NCBI RefSeq assembly: GCF_019799945.1
Contig: NZ_JABGCH010000032.1
Location: forward strand, 1 to 49,133
Length of the DNA stretch: 49,133 nt
Direction: 5' to 3'
Source: Modestobacter marinus
Lineage (GTDB): Bacteria > Actinomycetota > Actinomycetes > Mycobacteriales > Geodermatophilaceae
Shown here: positions 1 to 7,277 of the stretch, in pieces
How positions within the stretch are numbered: position 1 is the first letter of the stretch
Layout of the letters: each line of letters starts with the position of its first letter
Program-made: the position numbers and the translations under genes
The notes under the pieces: generated by a model
The model's database searches: none
What the model was told of the DNA's origin: nothing
The model's input: only the letters and a program-made list of their open reading frames with translations

Positions 1-2
1 GC

Positions 3-146
3 TTCTTCTACGGCAACCCCGGCGACACCGCCTTCGTCGCCAACTTCCCCTACACCTACGACGACAACCGCCTCGCCGTGACCGGCAAGGGCGTCGACGC
101 CACCATCACCGGTGACGGCATCGGCATCCGCCGCGTCCTCGGCTGA
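3..146 (+). CDS. C-terminal end of a YGxPxD-repeat secreted protein (5' end outside the window)
   Basis: The reading frame is open from base 3 to TGA at 144-146 and gives about 47 residues beginning FFYGNPGDTAFVANF and ending GIRRVLG. The FFYGNPGDTAFVA stretch matches the repeat unit of the SGNH protein at 11507-13024 (FAYGEPTDTAFVA there), followed by the same LAV strand. This is therefore the last repeat plus a short tail of a related, probably secreted protein. The catalytic or anchoring part lies outside the window, so no function can be given. A very strong hairpin follows the stop codon. Confidence is high that it is coding and moderate for the family. Confidence 0.75.
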   Translation, partial: FFYGNPGDTAFVANFPYTYDDNRLAVTGKGVDATITGDGIGIRRVLG

Positions 147-203
147 CCCTCTGGGTGACGCCGCCGGGCACCCCGCGGGGATGACCCCGGCACCGCAGCA
201 CTG

Positions 204-256
204 AACGACTGGGTCCCCGCCCGGACCTCACAGGTCCGGGCGGGGGCCCAGTCGTT
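204..256. terminator. 25-bp stem hairpin, terminator
   Basis: Arms 204-228 and 232-256 pair over 25 bp with a single G-U and a 3-nt loop (CAC). The hairpin lies 57 nt after the stop of the gene ending at 146 and 116 nt before the next gene. There is no T-tract, which is usual for high-GC actinobacteria. Confidence 0.85.
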
Positions 257-372
257 CGCCCACCCAGGCGCCCCGGTACGGCCGACACGCGCGGCCAGAT
301 CCGCCTCAGGCGGCCTCGTTACCCTCGACCGCGAGCGCTGCGGACGCGCATCGACGGGGGTGGGGTCAGGTC

Positions 373-1053
373 ATGCGCGGGAGAGCCGCTGCGGTGCTCG
401 GCGTCCTCGCGCTCCTCCCCGCGTGCACCTCGTCGAACGGCTCCGAGCCGGCCGCCGAGCCCGCCGGCACGGCCGCCGCGCCCTCGCGGCCGGAGCCCCC
501 GGTGGTCGTCGTCTACGGCGACAGCTACGTCGGCCCCGGCGTGGGGGCGGACCTGCCGAGCGGCTGGCCGGCCCTCGTCGCGGCCGACCTGAACCTCGAG
601 CTGGTCAACCACGGCCACTCGGGGTCCGGGTACACCAACTGGGAAGTGGGCTGGTCCTACCCCTACACCGTCGCCACGGAGACCCCGCCGGAGAACGCCG
701 ACGTCGTCGTCGTCTTCGGTGGGTTCAACGACGCCACACTCGACCCGGAGGCCGTGCGGCAGGACGCCGTCGCGACGTACGCCCTCCTCGAGGCGGCGGC
801 CCCGGAGGCGGAACTTCTCGTCATCGGTCCGGAGTGGCCGAGGCAGGAACCGACCGCCGCGCTCTACACCCTGCGCGACGCCCTGGCCTCGGCCGCCGGT
901 GAGGCGGATGCGACCTTCGTCGACGCGAGCGGCTGGCTGCTGGGGCGTCCGGAGCTCATCGCGTCGGACGGGCTGCACCTCAACGAGGCCGGCCACGCCG
1001 TCTTCGCCGCGCAGATCGCCCCGACGCTCGCAGGGCTGCTCCCGGACCGCTGA
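373..1053 (+). CDS. SGNH/GDSL-type hydrolase, predicted lipoprotein (226 aa)
   Basis: Predicted exported esterase or acyl hydrolase of the SGNH superfamily. The N-terminus MRGRAAAVLGVLALLPAC is a lipoprotein signal with lipobox LPAC (Cys18), so the mature enzyme should be tethered outside the membrane. A Ser/Ala/Pro-rich linker runs to about residue 42. The SGNH blocks follow: GDS at 49-51 (nucleophile Ser51), GxND at 117-120 (Asn119), and DxxH at 199-202 (Asp199, His202), all intact. ATG 373 is preceded by a purine-rich GGGGTGGGG stretch, and a possible -10 (TACCCT) lies at about 319-324. It stands alone between a strong terminator and a 299-bp gap. The substrate is unknown; surface polysaccharide or lipid acyl esters are plausible given the other SGNH protein and the acyltransferase nearby. 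Confidence 0.85.
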   Translation: MRGRAAAVLGVLALLPACTSSNGSEPAAEPAGTAAAPSRPEPPVVVVYGDSYVGPGVGADLPSGWPALVAADLNLELVNHGHSGSGYTNWEVGWSYPYTVATETPPENADVVVVFGGFNDATLDPEAVRQDAVATYALLEAAAPEAELLVIGPEWPRQEPTAALYTLRDALASAAGEADATFVDASGWLLGRPELIASDGLHLNEAGHAVFAAQIAPTLAGLLPDR

Positions 1054-1352
1054 GCAGGCCCCGGGCGGCCTCGCGGTGGGTTTGGGGAGGGGAGTGGCGC
1101 CGACGCGCCCGGTTGGTTCCCCGGGCCCCAGCGATCGGAGGGGGCGCCACAGCCGGGGCCCGGGTACCAGCGCGTCCCGGTCGGCGAACCGAACGGGACA
1201 GCGCCCACAGTGCGATGGCGGCGCTGAAGCGCGGACCGGCCGTCGTGAACTGGGGACGTGCACACGCTATGCCCTCGGGGGGATCAACCGTCGGAGGTGA
1301 CCGCGCGTCGCCGGGGAACGATCTCGGCCCGGTCCCTGCGCCCCCGTCAGCC
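1054..1352. other. Intergenic gap without a recognisable gene
   Basis: This stretch of 299 bp separates the SGNH lipoprotein from the convergent bactofilin-like gene. Overlapping frames in it are low-complexity and match no family I recognise. I see no convincing hairpin with a long stem and no operator-like repeat. Confidence 0.6.
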
Positions 1353-1766
1353 TCAGCCGACCGGCGTCCAGGTGGCGTCGGACTGCAGCCGCATCATCTG
1401 CGCGTCGTCCGGGATGCTGAAGCCGAAGGAACCCTGCACCGGGGTGAACGTGCCGTCGGCCTCCAGGCGCCGACCGTTCACGATCGTGCCCACGGCCAGC
1501 TGCACGTCAGCACCGGGCTCGGCACCGAGCACGCCCTCGAGGATGCCGCGCAGCCGGAGCGTGCCGCTGCGGGCGAGCACGTTGCCGCGGACGACCGCCT
1601 CGATGTCGGCGTGCCCGTCCAGCCGGACCTCGATGGGGCCGTTGCAGGTCCCGATCAGGTCGAGCGTGCCGGTGACCACGGCGCCGCCATGCAGTGTGCC
1701 CTCGATCTCCACCGCGCCGTGGACCTCCAGCGGGCCCTGGACGTTGCCGGTCAGCTTCTCGAACAT
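1353..1766 (-). CDS. Bactofilin-like polymer-forming protein (137 aa)
   Basis: Small protein beginning [17 protein letters not shown]. Residues 6-100 are a run of short beta-strand turns spaced by glycines ([41 protein letters not shown]), the signature of a right-handed beta-helix as in bactofilins, which polymerise without nucleotide. The last 35 residues form a separate, less regular tail. The ATG at 1766 has GGAGGG upstream at a spacing of 8 nt, which supports the start. It is divergent from the SDR gene at 1877. The family call rests on repeat pattern only; another beta-helix protein is possible. Confidence 0.55.
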   Translation of the reverse strand: MFEKLTGNVQGPLEVHGAVEIEGTLHGGAVVTGTLDLIGTCNGPIEVRLDGHADIEAVVRGNVLARSGTLRLRGILEGVLGAEPGADVQLAVGTIVNGRRLEADGTFTPVQGSFGFSIPDDAQMMRLQSDATWTPVG

Positions 1767-1876
1767 GCCGTGCTCCCTCCGTCGGCCGACGAGCCTACGT
1801 CGGTCCCGGGACGTGCCCCCGACCCGCCGGGCATGCCTCGGGCAGCCGAGCAGGGCGCGCCCTTAGCCTGCAGGGC

Positions 1877-2647
1877 ATGAAGGACTTTGAGGTCGCGGCG
1901 GTCGTCTCGGGCGGGGCATCAGGGCTGGGGGAGGCGACCACCCGGGCACTGGCGGCCCGCGGGGCCGCCGTCACGATCCTCGACCTGCAGGAGGACAAGG
2001 GGCGGGCGCTCGCCGACGAGCTGGGCGGGCACACCACGTTCGTCCGCACCGACGTCACCGACGAGGCCTCCGTGCAGGCCGCGATCGACGACGCGACCGG
2101 CAAGGATCGTCCGCTGCGGATCGCGGTCAACTGCGCCGGCATCGCCTGGGTGGAGCGCACCCTGGCCCGGGACGGCTCGCCGCACGACCTCGCGCCGTTC
2201 ACCCGCACCGTGATGGTCAACCTGGTCGGCACCTTCAACGTGCTCCGGCTGGCCTCGGCGGCGATGGCGCGCACCGAGCCGGGGGAGGACGGCGAGCGCG
2301 GCGTCGTCGTCAACACCGCCTCGGTCGCCGCCTACGACGGCCAGATCGGGCAGATCGCCTACGCCGCCTCGAAGGGCGGCATCGTGGGGCTGACGCTGCC
2401 GGCCGCGCGTGACCTCGCGGCGGTGGGGGTGCGGGTCTGCACGATCGCCCCCGGCCTCATCGACACGCCGCTGCTGGCGGCTCTGCCCGAGGAGGCCCGC
2501 ACGAGCCTGGCGGCCAATATCCCGTTCCCGCGGCGCCTGGGCCGGCCGGAGGACTTCGCGCAGCTCGCACTGGACATCGTCGAGCACCCGTACCTCAACG
2601 GCGAGGTCATCCGGATGGACGGGGCGCTGCGCATGGCCCCGAAGTGA
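1877..2647 (+). CDS. Short-chain dehydrogenase/reductase, 3-hydroxyacyl-CoA dehydrogenase type 2-like (256 aa)
   Basis: Cytosolic NAD(P)-dependent oxidoreductase with Rossmann fold. The dinucleotide loop is SGGASGLG (residues 11-18), the NCAG motif is at about 85-88, and the catalytic triad Ser149, Tyr162 and Lys166 sits in NTAS and YAASK. The order and the C-terminal [15 protein letters not shown] segment resemble type II 3-hydroxyacyl-CoA dehydrogenases (HSD17B10-like) of fatty-acid or branched amino-acid breakdown; the substrate is inferred. ATG 1877 lies 7 nt after TAGCCT (1864-1869), so a leaderless transcript is likely. The stop overlaps the start of the following glycosylase gene by 4 nt (GTGA), so the two are translated together. 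Confidence 0.85.
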   Translation: MKDFEVAAVVSGGASGLGEATTRALAARGAAVTILDLQEDKGRALADELGGHTTFVRTDVTDEASVQAAIDDATGKDRPLRIAVNCAGIAWVERTLARDGSPHDLAPFTRTVMVNLVGTFNVLRLASAAMARTEPGEDGERGVVVNTASVAAYDGQIGQIAYAASKGGIVGLTLPAARDLAAVGVRVCTIAPGLIDTPLLAALPEEARTSLAANIPFPRRLGRPEDFAQLALDIVEHPYLNGEVIRMDGALRMAPK

Positions 2648-3576
2648 CCCTGGCCGCCCCTCCCCACGAGGAGGCGCTCTCCGTCACGTGGCGGCCGGAC
2701 TGGCCGCTGGACGTGCGCCGGGTGCTCTCCCGGGACCGGCGGGGCACCGGCGACCCGACGCTCCGCTACGCCGAGGACGGCGTTTGGCGCACCATGTCCA
2801 GCGCGGAAGGCCCGGCCACGGTCCGGCTGCGCACCGTGCCCGACGGCATCCGCGTCGACGCCTGGGGGCCCGGTGCGGCCGCCGTGCTGCCGCTCGTGCC
2901 GGCCTGGCTCGGCGCCGAGGACGACCCGTCGGGCTTCCCCGCCGAGGCACACCCCCTCGTGGCGCGGGTGCACCGCAGCACCCCGTGGCTGCGGCTCGGG
3001 CGCACCGGCCGGGTGTGGGACGCGCTCCTCCCCGCCGTCCTGGAGCAAAAGGTGACCGGCCTCGAGGCGCACCGCACCTTCCGCGAGCTGCTGCGCCTGG
3101 CCGGCGACCCGGCACCGGGCCCGGCGCCGGCCGGGATGCGCGTCGTCCCCTCCGCCGAGCGGGTGCTCGCGGTGACCGACTGGCAGTGGCACGCCTGCGG
3201 GCTGGACGGCGCCCGCCGCCGGGCCCTGCGCGCCGTGGCGTCGGTGGCCTCCCGGCTGGAGGCCACCGCCCTCGACGACTGCGCGGACCTGCGGCGGCGG
3301 CTGCAGTCGGTGCCCGGCATCGGGGTGTGGACGGCGGCGGAGGTCGCCCAGCGTGCCGTCGGCTGCCCGGACTCGGTCAGCGTGGGCGACTACCACCTGA
3401 AGAACCTGGTCGGCTGGTCGCTGGCCGGGCGCAAGACCGACGACGCCGGGATGCTCGAGCTGCTCGAGCCCTTCCGCGGCCACCGGCAGCGCGTCGTCCG
3501 GCTGCTGGAGGTCGGCGGGTCGATGCCGCCCAAGCGCGGGCCGCGCATGGCGCCCACCGACTACCGCCGCCACTGA
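2644..3576 (+). CDS. AlkA-type HhH-GPD DNA glycosylase (310 aa)
   Basis: Base-excision repair glycosylase, probably for alkylated purines such as 3-methyladenine. Residues 120-260 form the HhH-GPD fold: [12 protein letters not shown] (about 128-139), the helix-hairpin-helix turn [10 protein letters not shown] (224-233), and the catalytic aspartate in SVGDYHLKN (Asp249). The first 100 residues are an N-terminal domain as in AlkA. The GTG start overlaps the SDR stop in GTGA. The C-terminal 28 codons recur as a degenerate second copy at 4936-5022, beyond the HNH gene. The damaged base removed cannot be read from sequence. Confidence 0.8.
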   Translation: MTLAAPPHEEALSVTWRPDWPLDVRRVLSRDRRGTGDPTLRYAEDGVWRTMSSAEGPATVRLRTVPDGIRVDAWGPGAAAVLPLVPAWLGAEDDPSGFPAEAHPLVARVHRSTPWLRLGRTGRVWDALLPAVLEQKVTGLEAHRTFRELLRLAGDPAPGPAPAGMRVVPSAERVLAVTDWQWHACGLDGARRRALRAVASVASRLEATALDDCADLRRRLQSVPGIGVWTAAEVAQRAVGCPDSVSVGDYHLKNLVGWSLAGRKTDDAGMLELLEPFRGHRQRVVRLLEVGGSMPPKRGPRMAPTDYRRH

Positions 3577-3686
3577 CCCGTCCGAACGACGGGCGGTTGA
3601 CACCCTGTCAACCCCTCGCCGGAATTTGTGGATAGCGCTGTGAGCTGGGGATTCACGCTGCGCCGACCTCGTCGCACCGATAAACT

Positions 3687-3702
3687 TCGTACACACGTTC
3701 GA
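3687..3702 (+). promoter_or_regulatory. LexA (SOS) box upstream of the HNH gene
   Basis: TCGTACACACGTTCGA matches the actinobacterial SOS box TCGAAC-N4-GTTCGA at all fixed positions except one (T for A at the fourth base). It ends 17 nt before the GTG start at 3720, so LexA bound here would block transcription. SOS boxes are known upstream of mycobacterial 13E12-family HNH genes, the same family as this gene. Confidence 0.7.
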
Positions 3703-3719
3703 AGCGGTCGGGAGGTGTC

Positions 3720-4932
3720 GTGGGCGAATTGCCGTCGGCCCTGGACGCGCTGGCGGCCGAGGACCTGTCCGGCCTGTTCGGCCCGCAGCTGCTGGAGGTG
3801 CTCGGTGAGGCGCTGCGCGGCCGCAACCGGCTCGATGCGTTCATCGCCCGGGTGGTGCGGGAGTGTGAGAAGGCGGGGGCGGCGGAGTTCGACGGGCTGA
3901 AGACCATGCCGGCCTGGCTGCGCGGGCACGCCCGGCTCTCGCCGAGTGCGGCGGGCCGGCTGGTGCGCTCGGGGCGGGCGCTGGAGCACCTGCCCGCCGT
4001 CGCCGAGGCCTTCGCCGCGGGGACCATCACCGCCGACCAGGTGAACGTGGTGGCACCTGTCGCGGATGCTGGCGCGCTGGCGGCGGCCGCCGCGCAGCAG
4101 GTCGACCTGGGTGAGGGTGGACACCGCGCTGGCGACCGTGGCCGCGACGCAGCCGCATCAGCGGCTGGGGGAGGTGGTGCACCGCTACCTGGACGCCCTG
4201 GACCCCGACGGGCCGGAGCCGGACCCGACCGAGGGGCGGCGGCTGACCATCGCCAGGCACGCCGACGGCAGCATCACCGGCCGGTTCGACCTGGACGCCG
4301 TCGGCGGAGAGAAGGTGCAGGCGGCGCTGGAGTCCATCGTGCAGGCATCGAGGCCGAAGGGTGACCTCCGGACCAGGGCGCAGCAGCAGGCCGACGCGCT
4401 GGTGCAGCTCGCCGACAACGCCCTCGCCTCGGGCGGGCTGCCGTTCCTGCGCCGGGTCAAGCCGCACGTGATCGTGACCATGCACCTGGCGGACCTCACC
4501 GACCCCGCCCGCGGGCCGGGCGCGGCGGAGACCGGGTTCGGCGCCACCCTGTCCGCCGCCCGCGCCCGGTGGGTCGCCTGCGACGCGACGCTGACCCGCC
4601 TGGTGCTCAACCCCGACGGGCTGCCCCTGGACGTCGGCCGGGAGCAGCGCATCGTCCCGCCGCACCTGCGCAAGGCCGTCGAGCGGCGGGACCGGCACTG
4701 CGTGTTCGCCGGCTGCGGCGCCCCCACCCACTGGTGCGACGTCCATCATCTGCTGGAGTGGATCAACGACGGCGAGACCAGCCTGGACAACTCGGCGTTG
4801 CTGTGCGAGCGGCACCACACCAAGGTTCACCACGGGTTCCGGGTCGACCGCGACGACACCGCGCCACCGGGCAGCCGATGGCGCACCTACCGCCCCGACG
4901 GCACCGAGATCCTCATCCACCCCCGGATGTAG
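3720..4932 (+). pseudogene. 13E12-type DUF222/HNH endonuclease gene with a +1 frameshift
   Basis: Two overlapping frames make one DUF222-HNH protein of about 400 residues. Frame one starts at GTG 3720 (GGGAGGT ribosome site 5-6 nt upstream) and holds the N-terminal DUF222 half up to QQVDLGE. Frame two carries VDTALATVAATQ and continues to TAG 4930-4932. Deleting one G from the GGG at 4115-4117 restores a continuous protein. The C-terminal half has the HNH signature: CVFAGCGAPTHWCDVHHLLEW, reported here as Cys pair, then HH of the nuclease core, then ALLCERHH. The gene is preceded by a LexA box and followed, in the same frame after its stop, by a copy of the upstream glycosylase tail. A sequencing error at the G-run is the main alternative to a true pseudogene. 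Confidence 0.8.
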
Positions 4933-4935
4933 GCG

Positions 4936-5022
4936 CGCGTCGTCCGGCTGTTCGAGGTCGGCGGGTCGATGCCGCCCGAGCGCGTGCCCCGCACGGCACC
5001 CACCGAGTACCGCCGCATCTGA
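4936..5022 (+). repeat. Second copy of the DNA glycosylase 3' end (87 nt)
   Basis: The 29 codons from 4936 to TGA 5022 align without gaps to 3490-3576, the last 29 codons of the glycosylase: 77 of 87 bases agree. They read [15 protein letters not shown] followed by TAPTEYRR and a stop. The copy begins right after the HNH gene's TAG and is in the same frame as that gene. It is a gene remnant with no start of its own. Confidence 0.85.
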
Positions 5023-5041
5023 GCCGGATGAAGGGTGCCCG

Positions 5042-5395
5042 TCAGCCCGACGAGAGCAGGAAGTCGCGGAGCGCCACGGCGTTGTTGTGCTCGACGTCGC
5101 GGGAGCTGTAGAGCAGCGTGATGTCCCCGGCGGCCGCGGCATCGCTCAGCACCCGCCAGGTCTCGGGGTGTTGCCGGAGCTCGTCCCGGTAGCGCTGCTG
5201 GAACTCCTCCCACCGCTCCGGCCGGTGGTCGAACCACGTCCGGAGATCGGAGCTGGGGCCGACCTCGGGCAGCCAGTCGGTGAGCCGGAGGGCATCCCGG
5301 CGGACGCCGCGCGGCCACAGGCGCTCCACCAGGAACCGCGCGCCCTCCCGCCCGTCGTCCGCGTCGTAGACGCGGGCCAGGTTGATCAGTCCCAT
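5042..5395 (-). CDS. DUF488 family protein (117 aa)
   Basis: Small cytosolic protein of the DUF488/YeaO family, function not established. The family hallmarks are visible: an N-terminal VYDADDG segment, RFLVERLWPRGVRR at 21-34, WFDHRPERWEEF in the middle, and the C-terminal LLYSSRDVEHNNAVALRDFL. Length is typical. Its start overlaps the end of the universal stress protein by 10 nt, so it is the last gene of the DUF3040-USP-DUF488 operon. Confidence 0.8.
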   Translation of the reverse strand: MGLINLARVYDADDGREGARFLVERLWPRGVRRDALRLTDWLPEVGPSSDLRTWFDHRPERWEEFQQRYRDELRQHPETWRVLSDAAAAGDITLLYSSRDVEHNNAVALRDFLLSSG

Positions 5396-6345
5396 GGCGT
5401 CGTCGGCCCGGGCAGCGGGTCGGTGTGCGCGGGACCGGTGGAGGAGGGAGGCGTGCCGCGCGGCCGGGGCTGCGCCGCGGGGGCGGGCTGCACCGCCATC
5501 GGGGCGCCGACCCGACGGAGGAGGCTGCGACAGACGGGCCTGAGCCGCGCGGTCCGCAGGACTCCCCGGGTCCCCGCACCGAGCACGAGGAGCGAGGCGC
5601 CGGCGGCCTCCTGGGCCAGGGCGGTCACCGGATCGGCGCGGAGAACCCGCGTCCGGACCGGTACTCGGGCGAACCGGTCACGCCAGGGAGCCAGCAGCCG
5701 CTCGAGCTGTTCCTGGGCCCGGCCCTCGGTGACGGCGGGAGGACAGCACACCCCCTCCAGGTCGGCCGGCGCGTCGCCTCCGCAGGCGTGCACGGCGATC
5801 AGCGGCACGTCCCGCTGCGCAGCTGCCGCGAAGGCGAGACCGAGGACCCCCGGGCAGCGACCGGGCAGGGAGACCCCCACCACGACCCGCGGTCCGCGCG
5901 AGTCGTGCGGCTCGTCCGGCCGCCGGCGGACGGCGACGACGGGGCAGTGCGCATGCGAGACCAGCCAGCCGGCCGTCGAGCGGCCGAGGAGTCCAGGAGC
6001 GCCGGTCGGGCAACCCACGACGAGCAGCGTGGCTGCCCCGCTCACGTCCAGCAGCCGTCGGCCGGGCGCCCCGACGAGCAGCTGCGTGGAGACGTCGAGC
6101 TCCGGGGCGACCGACGTGGCCCGGTCCACCGCCGCGCGGAGGACCGCCTCGCCCTGGGTTCGGGCGGAGAACGGGTCGTCAGCCGGCGGGAAGGCCCCGG
6201 ACGGGTCGACCACGAGAACAGGGCGGACCACGGACACGATCCGGAGAGGACGACGTCGGGCCGCGGCCTCCGCAGCGGCCCACTCGACCGCATCGTCGGA
6301 GCGGCCGTCGACCGCCACCGCGACCGGAGCGGGGCCCACCGCCAT
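5386..6345 (-). CDS. Tandem-domain universal stress protein (319 aa)
   Basis: Two UspA domains in one chain. Domain 1 (about residues 5-140) begins VAVAVDGRSDDAVEWA and ends with GCPTGAPGLLGRSTAGWL, which fits the ATP-binding G-x2-G-x9-G-S/T pattern. Domain 2 (about 150-285) begins VVVGVSLPG and ends LGAGTRGVLRTARLRPVCRSL, where the final glycine/serine pair is less canonical. A Pro-rich tail follows. The ATG at 6345 shares one base with the stop of the DUF3040 gene (TGATG), which decides the start over longer in-frame options. USPs of this type bind ATP and are induced by hypoxia, starvation or redox stress in actinobacteria; the specific role is unknown. Confidence 0.85.
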   Translation of the reverse strand: MAVGPAPVAVAVDGRSDDAVEWAAAEAAARRRPLRIVSVVRPVLVVDPSGAFPPADDPFSARTQGEAVLRAAVDRATSVAPELDVSTQLLVGAPGRRLLDVSGAATLLVVGCPTGAPGLLGRSTAGWLVSHAHCPVVAVRRRPDEPHDSRGPRVVVGVSLPGRCPGVLGLAFAAAAQRDVPLIAVHACGGDAPADLEGVCCPPAVTEGRAQEQLERLLAPWRDRFARVPVRTRVLRADPVTALAQEAAGASLLVLGAGTRGVLRTARLRPVCRSLLRRVGAPMAVQPAPAAQPRPRGTPPSSTGPAHTDPLPGPTTPWD

Positions 6346-6713
6346 CACTCGAGCCCCTGGATCCAGCGGAGATACCGGGACTGCCACGCTCCACCCACGC
6401 GACGGGGCGATGCGCCGCTCCCCGGTCCCGCCGGCATGCGCACCGGGGCCGTGCCGTCGTCGCGCAACGCGGACCAGTAGTGCCACAGAAGCCAGCCGAG
6501 GACGCCGGCGGCACCGATCGCGAGTGCCGCGACGATCGCGCCGGTGACGAACAGCAGGCCGAGGAGCGCGCAGCCGATGGTGGCCGCGCGGATCGCCGCG
6601 GGCCTGCCCTGCCTGCGCTGCGGTGGTGGGGTGGACAGGCCGGGCCGGTCCGGCTCGTCGGCCAAGGAGCGCTCGAGTTCCTGCAGCACCTGTCGTTCAC
6701 GCTCACTGAGCAC
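6345..6713 (-). CDS. DUF3040 membrane protein (122 aa)
   Basis: The start VLSERERQVLQELERSLADEP is the hallmark of actinobacterial DUF3040 proteins: a short charged N-terminus followed by a hydrophobic hairpin (about residues 45-82, two membrane helices). GTG 6713 is preceded by GGGAGG at a spacing of 5 nt. First gene of a minus-strand operon with the USP and DUF488 genes. Its promoter region is shared with the divergent MarR regulator, and a -10-like TACGAT (complement of 6774-6779) lies within the MarR-type palindrome, so MarR control is likely. Function unknown. Confidence 0.8.
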   Translation of the reverse strand: MLSERERQVLQELERSLADEPDRPGLSTPPPQRRQGRPAAIRAATIGCALLGLLFVTGAIVAALAIGAAGVLGWLLWHYWSALRDDGTAPVRMPAGPGSGASPRRVGGAWQSRYLRWIQGLE

Positions 6714-6772
6714 GGCGGCCTCCCAGGTGGCCTCACCCCGGGCGCAGGTGCTCGGGGCCCTGGCGACAGAAG

Positions 6773-6787
6773 TATCGTAACACGATA
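6773..6787. promoter_or_regulatory. Palindromic operator TATCGT-AAC-ACGATA between DUF3040 and marR
   Basis: Perfect 6-bp inverted repeat with a 3-nt spacer. The right arm overlaps GATAAT (6784-6789), the -10-like hexamer 8 nt before the MarR GTG start; the left arm overlaps the -10-like TACGAT of the divergent DUF3040 operon. The size and placement suit a MarR dimer repressing both promoters. Confidence 0.7.
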
Positions 6788-6797
6788 ATCTGTCCGG

Positions 6798-7253
6798 GTG
6801 ATCAGCGGCCGAGATCCGCGACCGGACGGCGAGAACGGGGGAGGGGAGGAGTCCGCGCCGCTCACCAAGGAGGACTTCGAGGCGCTGGCGCGGTTCCGCT
6901 TCGGCATCCGGCGGTACCTGCGGTTCAGCGAGGAGACGGTGCGCCATCACGGCGTGACCCCGCAGCAGTACCAGCTCATGCTTGCGCTCAAGGGCTTCCC
7001 CGGACGCGACTGGGCCGTGATCCGGGAGCTGGCCGAACGTCTCCAGCTGCGCCACCACAGCGTCGTCGAACTGGTCACCCGGGCGCAGGCCGAGGGACTG
7101 GTCCAGCGGCGTCCCGATCCTGACGACGCCCGGGCCGTCCGGGTGGAGCTCACCGAGGACGGCGAACGGCTGCTGGGCCGGCTGAGCGCGCTGCACCGCG
7201 ACGAGCTGCGCCGGATGGACGCGATCCTGGCGCTGCCCCGCTGGCGCGACTGA
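6798..7253 (+). CDS. MarR-family transcriptional regulator (151 aa)
   Basis: Winged-helix dimeric repressor of the MarR type. After a charged N-terminal extension (about 20 residues) come the dimerisation helix EDFEALARFRFGIRRYLRF, then GVTPQQYQLMLAL, the DNA-recognition region WAVIRELAERLQLRHHSVVELV, and the wing with the family motif RRPDPDDARAVRVELTEDG. GTG 6798 lies 8 nt after GATAAT with no ribosome site, suggesting a leaderless message. It faces the DUF3040-USP-DUF488 operon across the palindrome at 6773-6787 and probably represses both itself and that operon. The ligand is unknown. Confidence 0.85.
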   Translation: MISGRDPRPDGENGGGEESAPLTKEDFEALARFRFGIRRYLRFSEETVRHHGVTPQQYQLMLALKGFPGRDWAVIRELAERLQLRHHSVVELVTRAQAEGLVQRRPDPDDARAVRVELTEDGERLLGRLSALHRDELRRMDAILALPRWRD

Positions 7254-7277
7254 CCGCCCACCCGGCCGCGCCTGGGG

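Noticed and set aside
319-1263. Long minus-strand frame opposite the SGNH lipoprotein
   Set aside because: It is an Arg/Pro/Gly-rich shadow frame caused by high GC; the plus-strand gene has signal peptide and full catalytic motifs.
3577-5022. Complete IS element or homing intein around the HNH gene
   Set aside because: No terminal inverted repeats, transposase or intein splice residues; only a one-sided duplicated gene end is visible.
7254-7277. Terminator between marR and the DUF2142 gene
   Set aside because: The 24-nt gap between the convergent stops contains no stem longer than a few base pairs.
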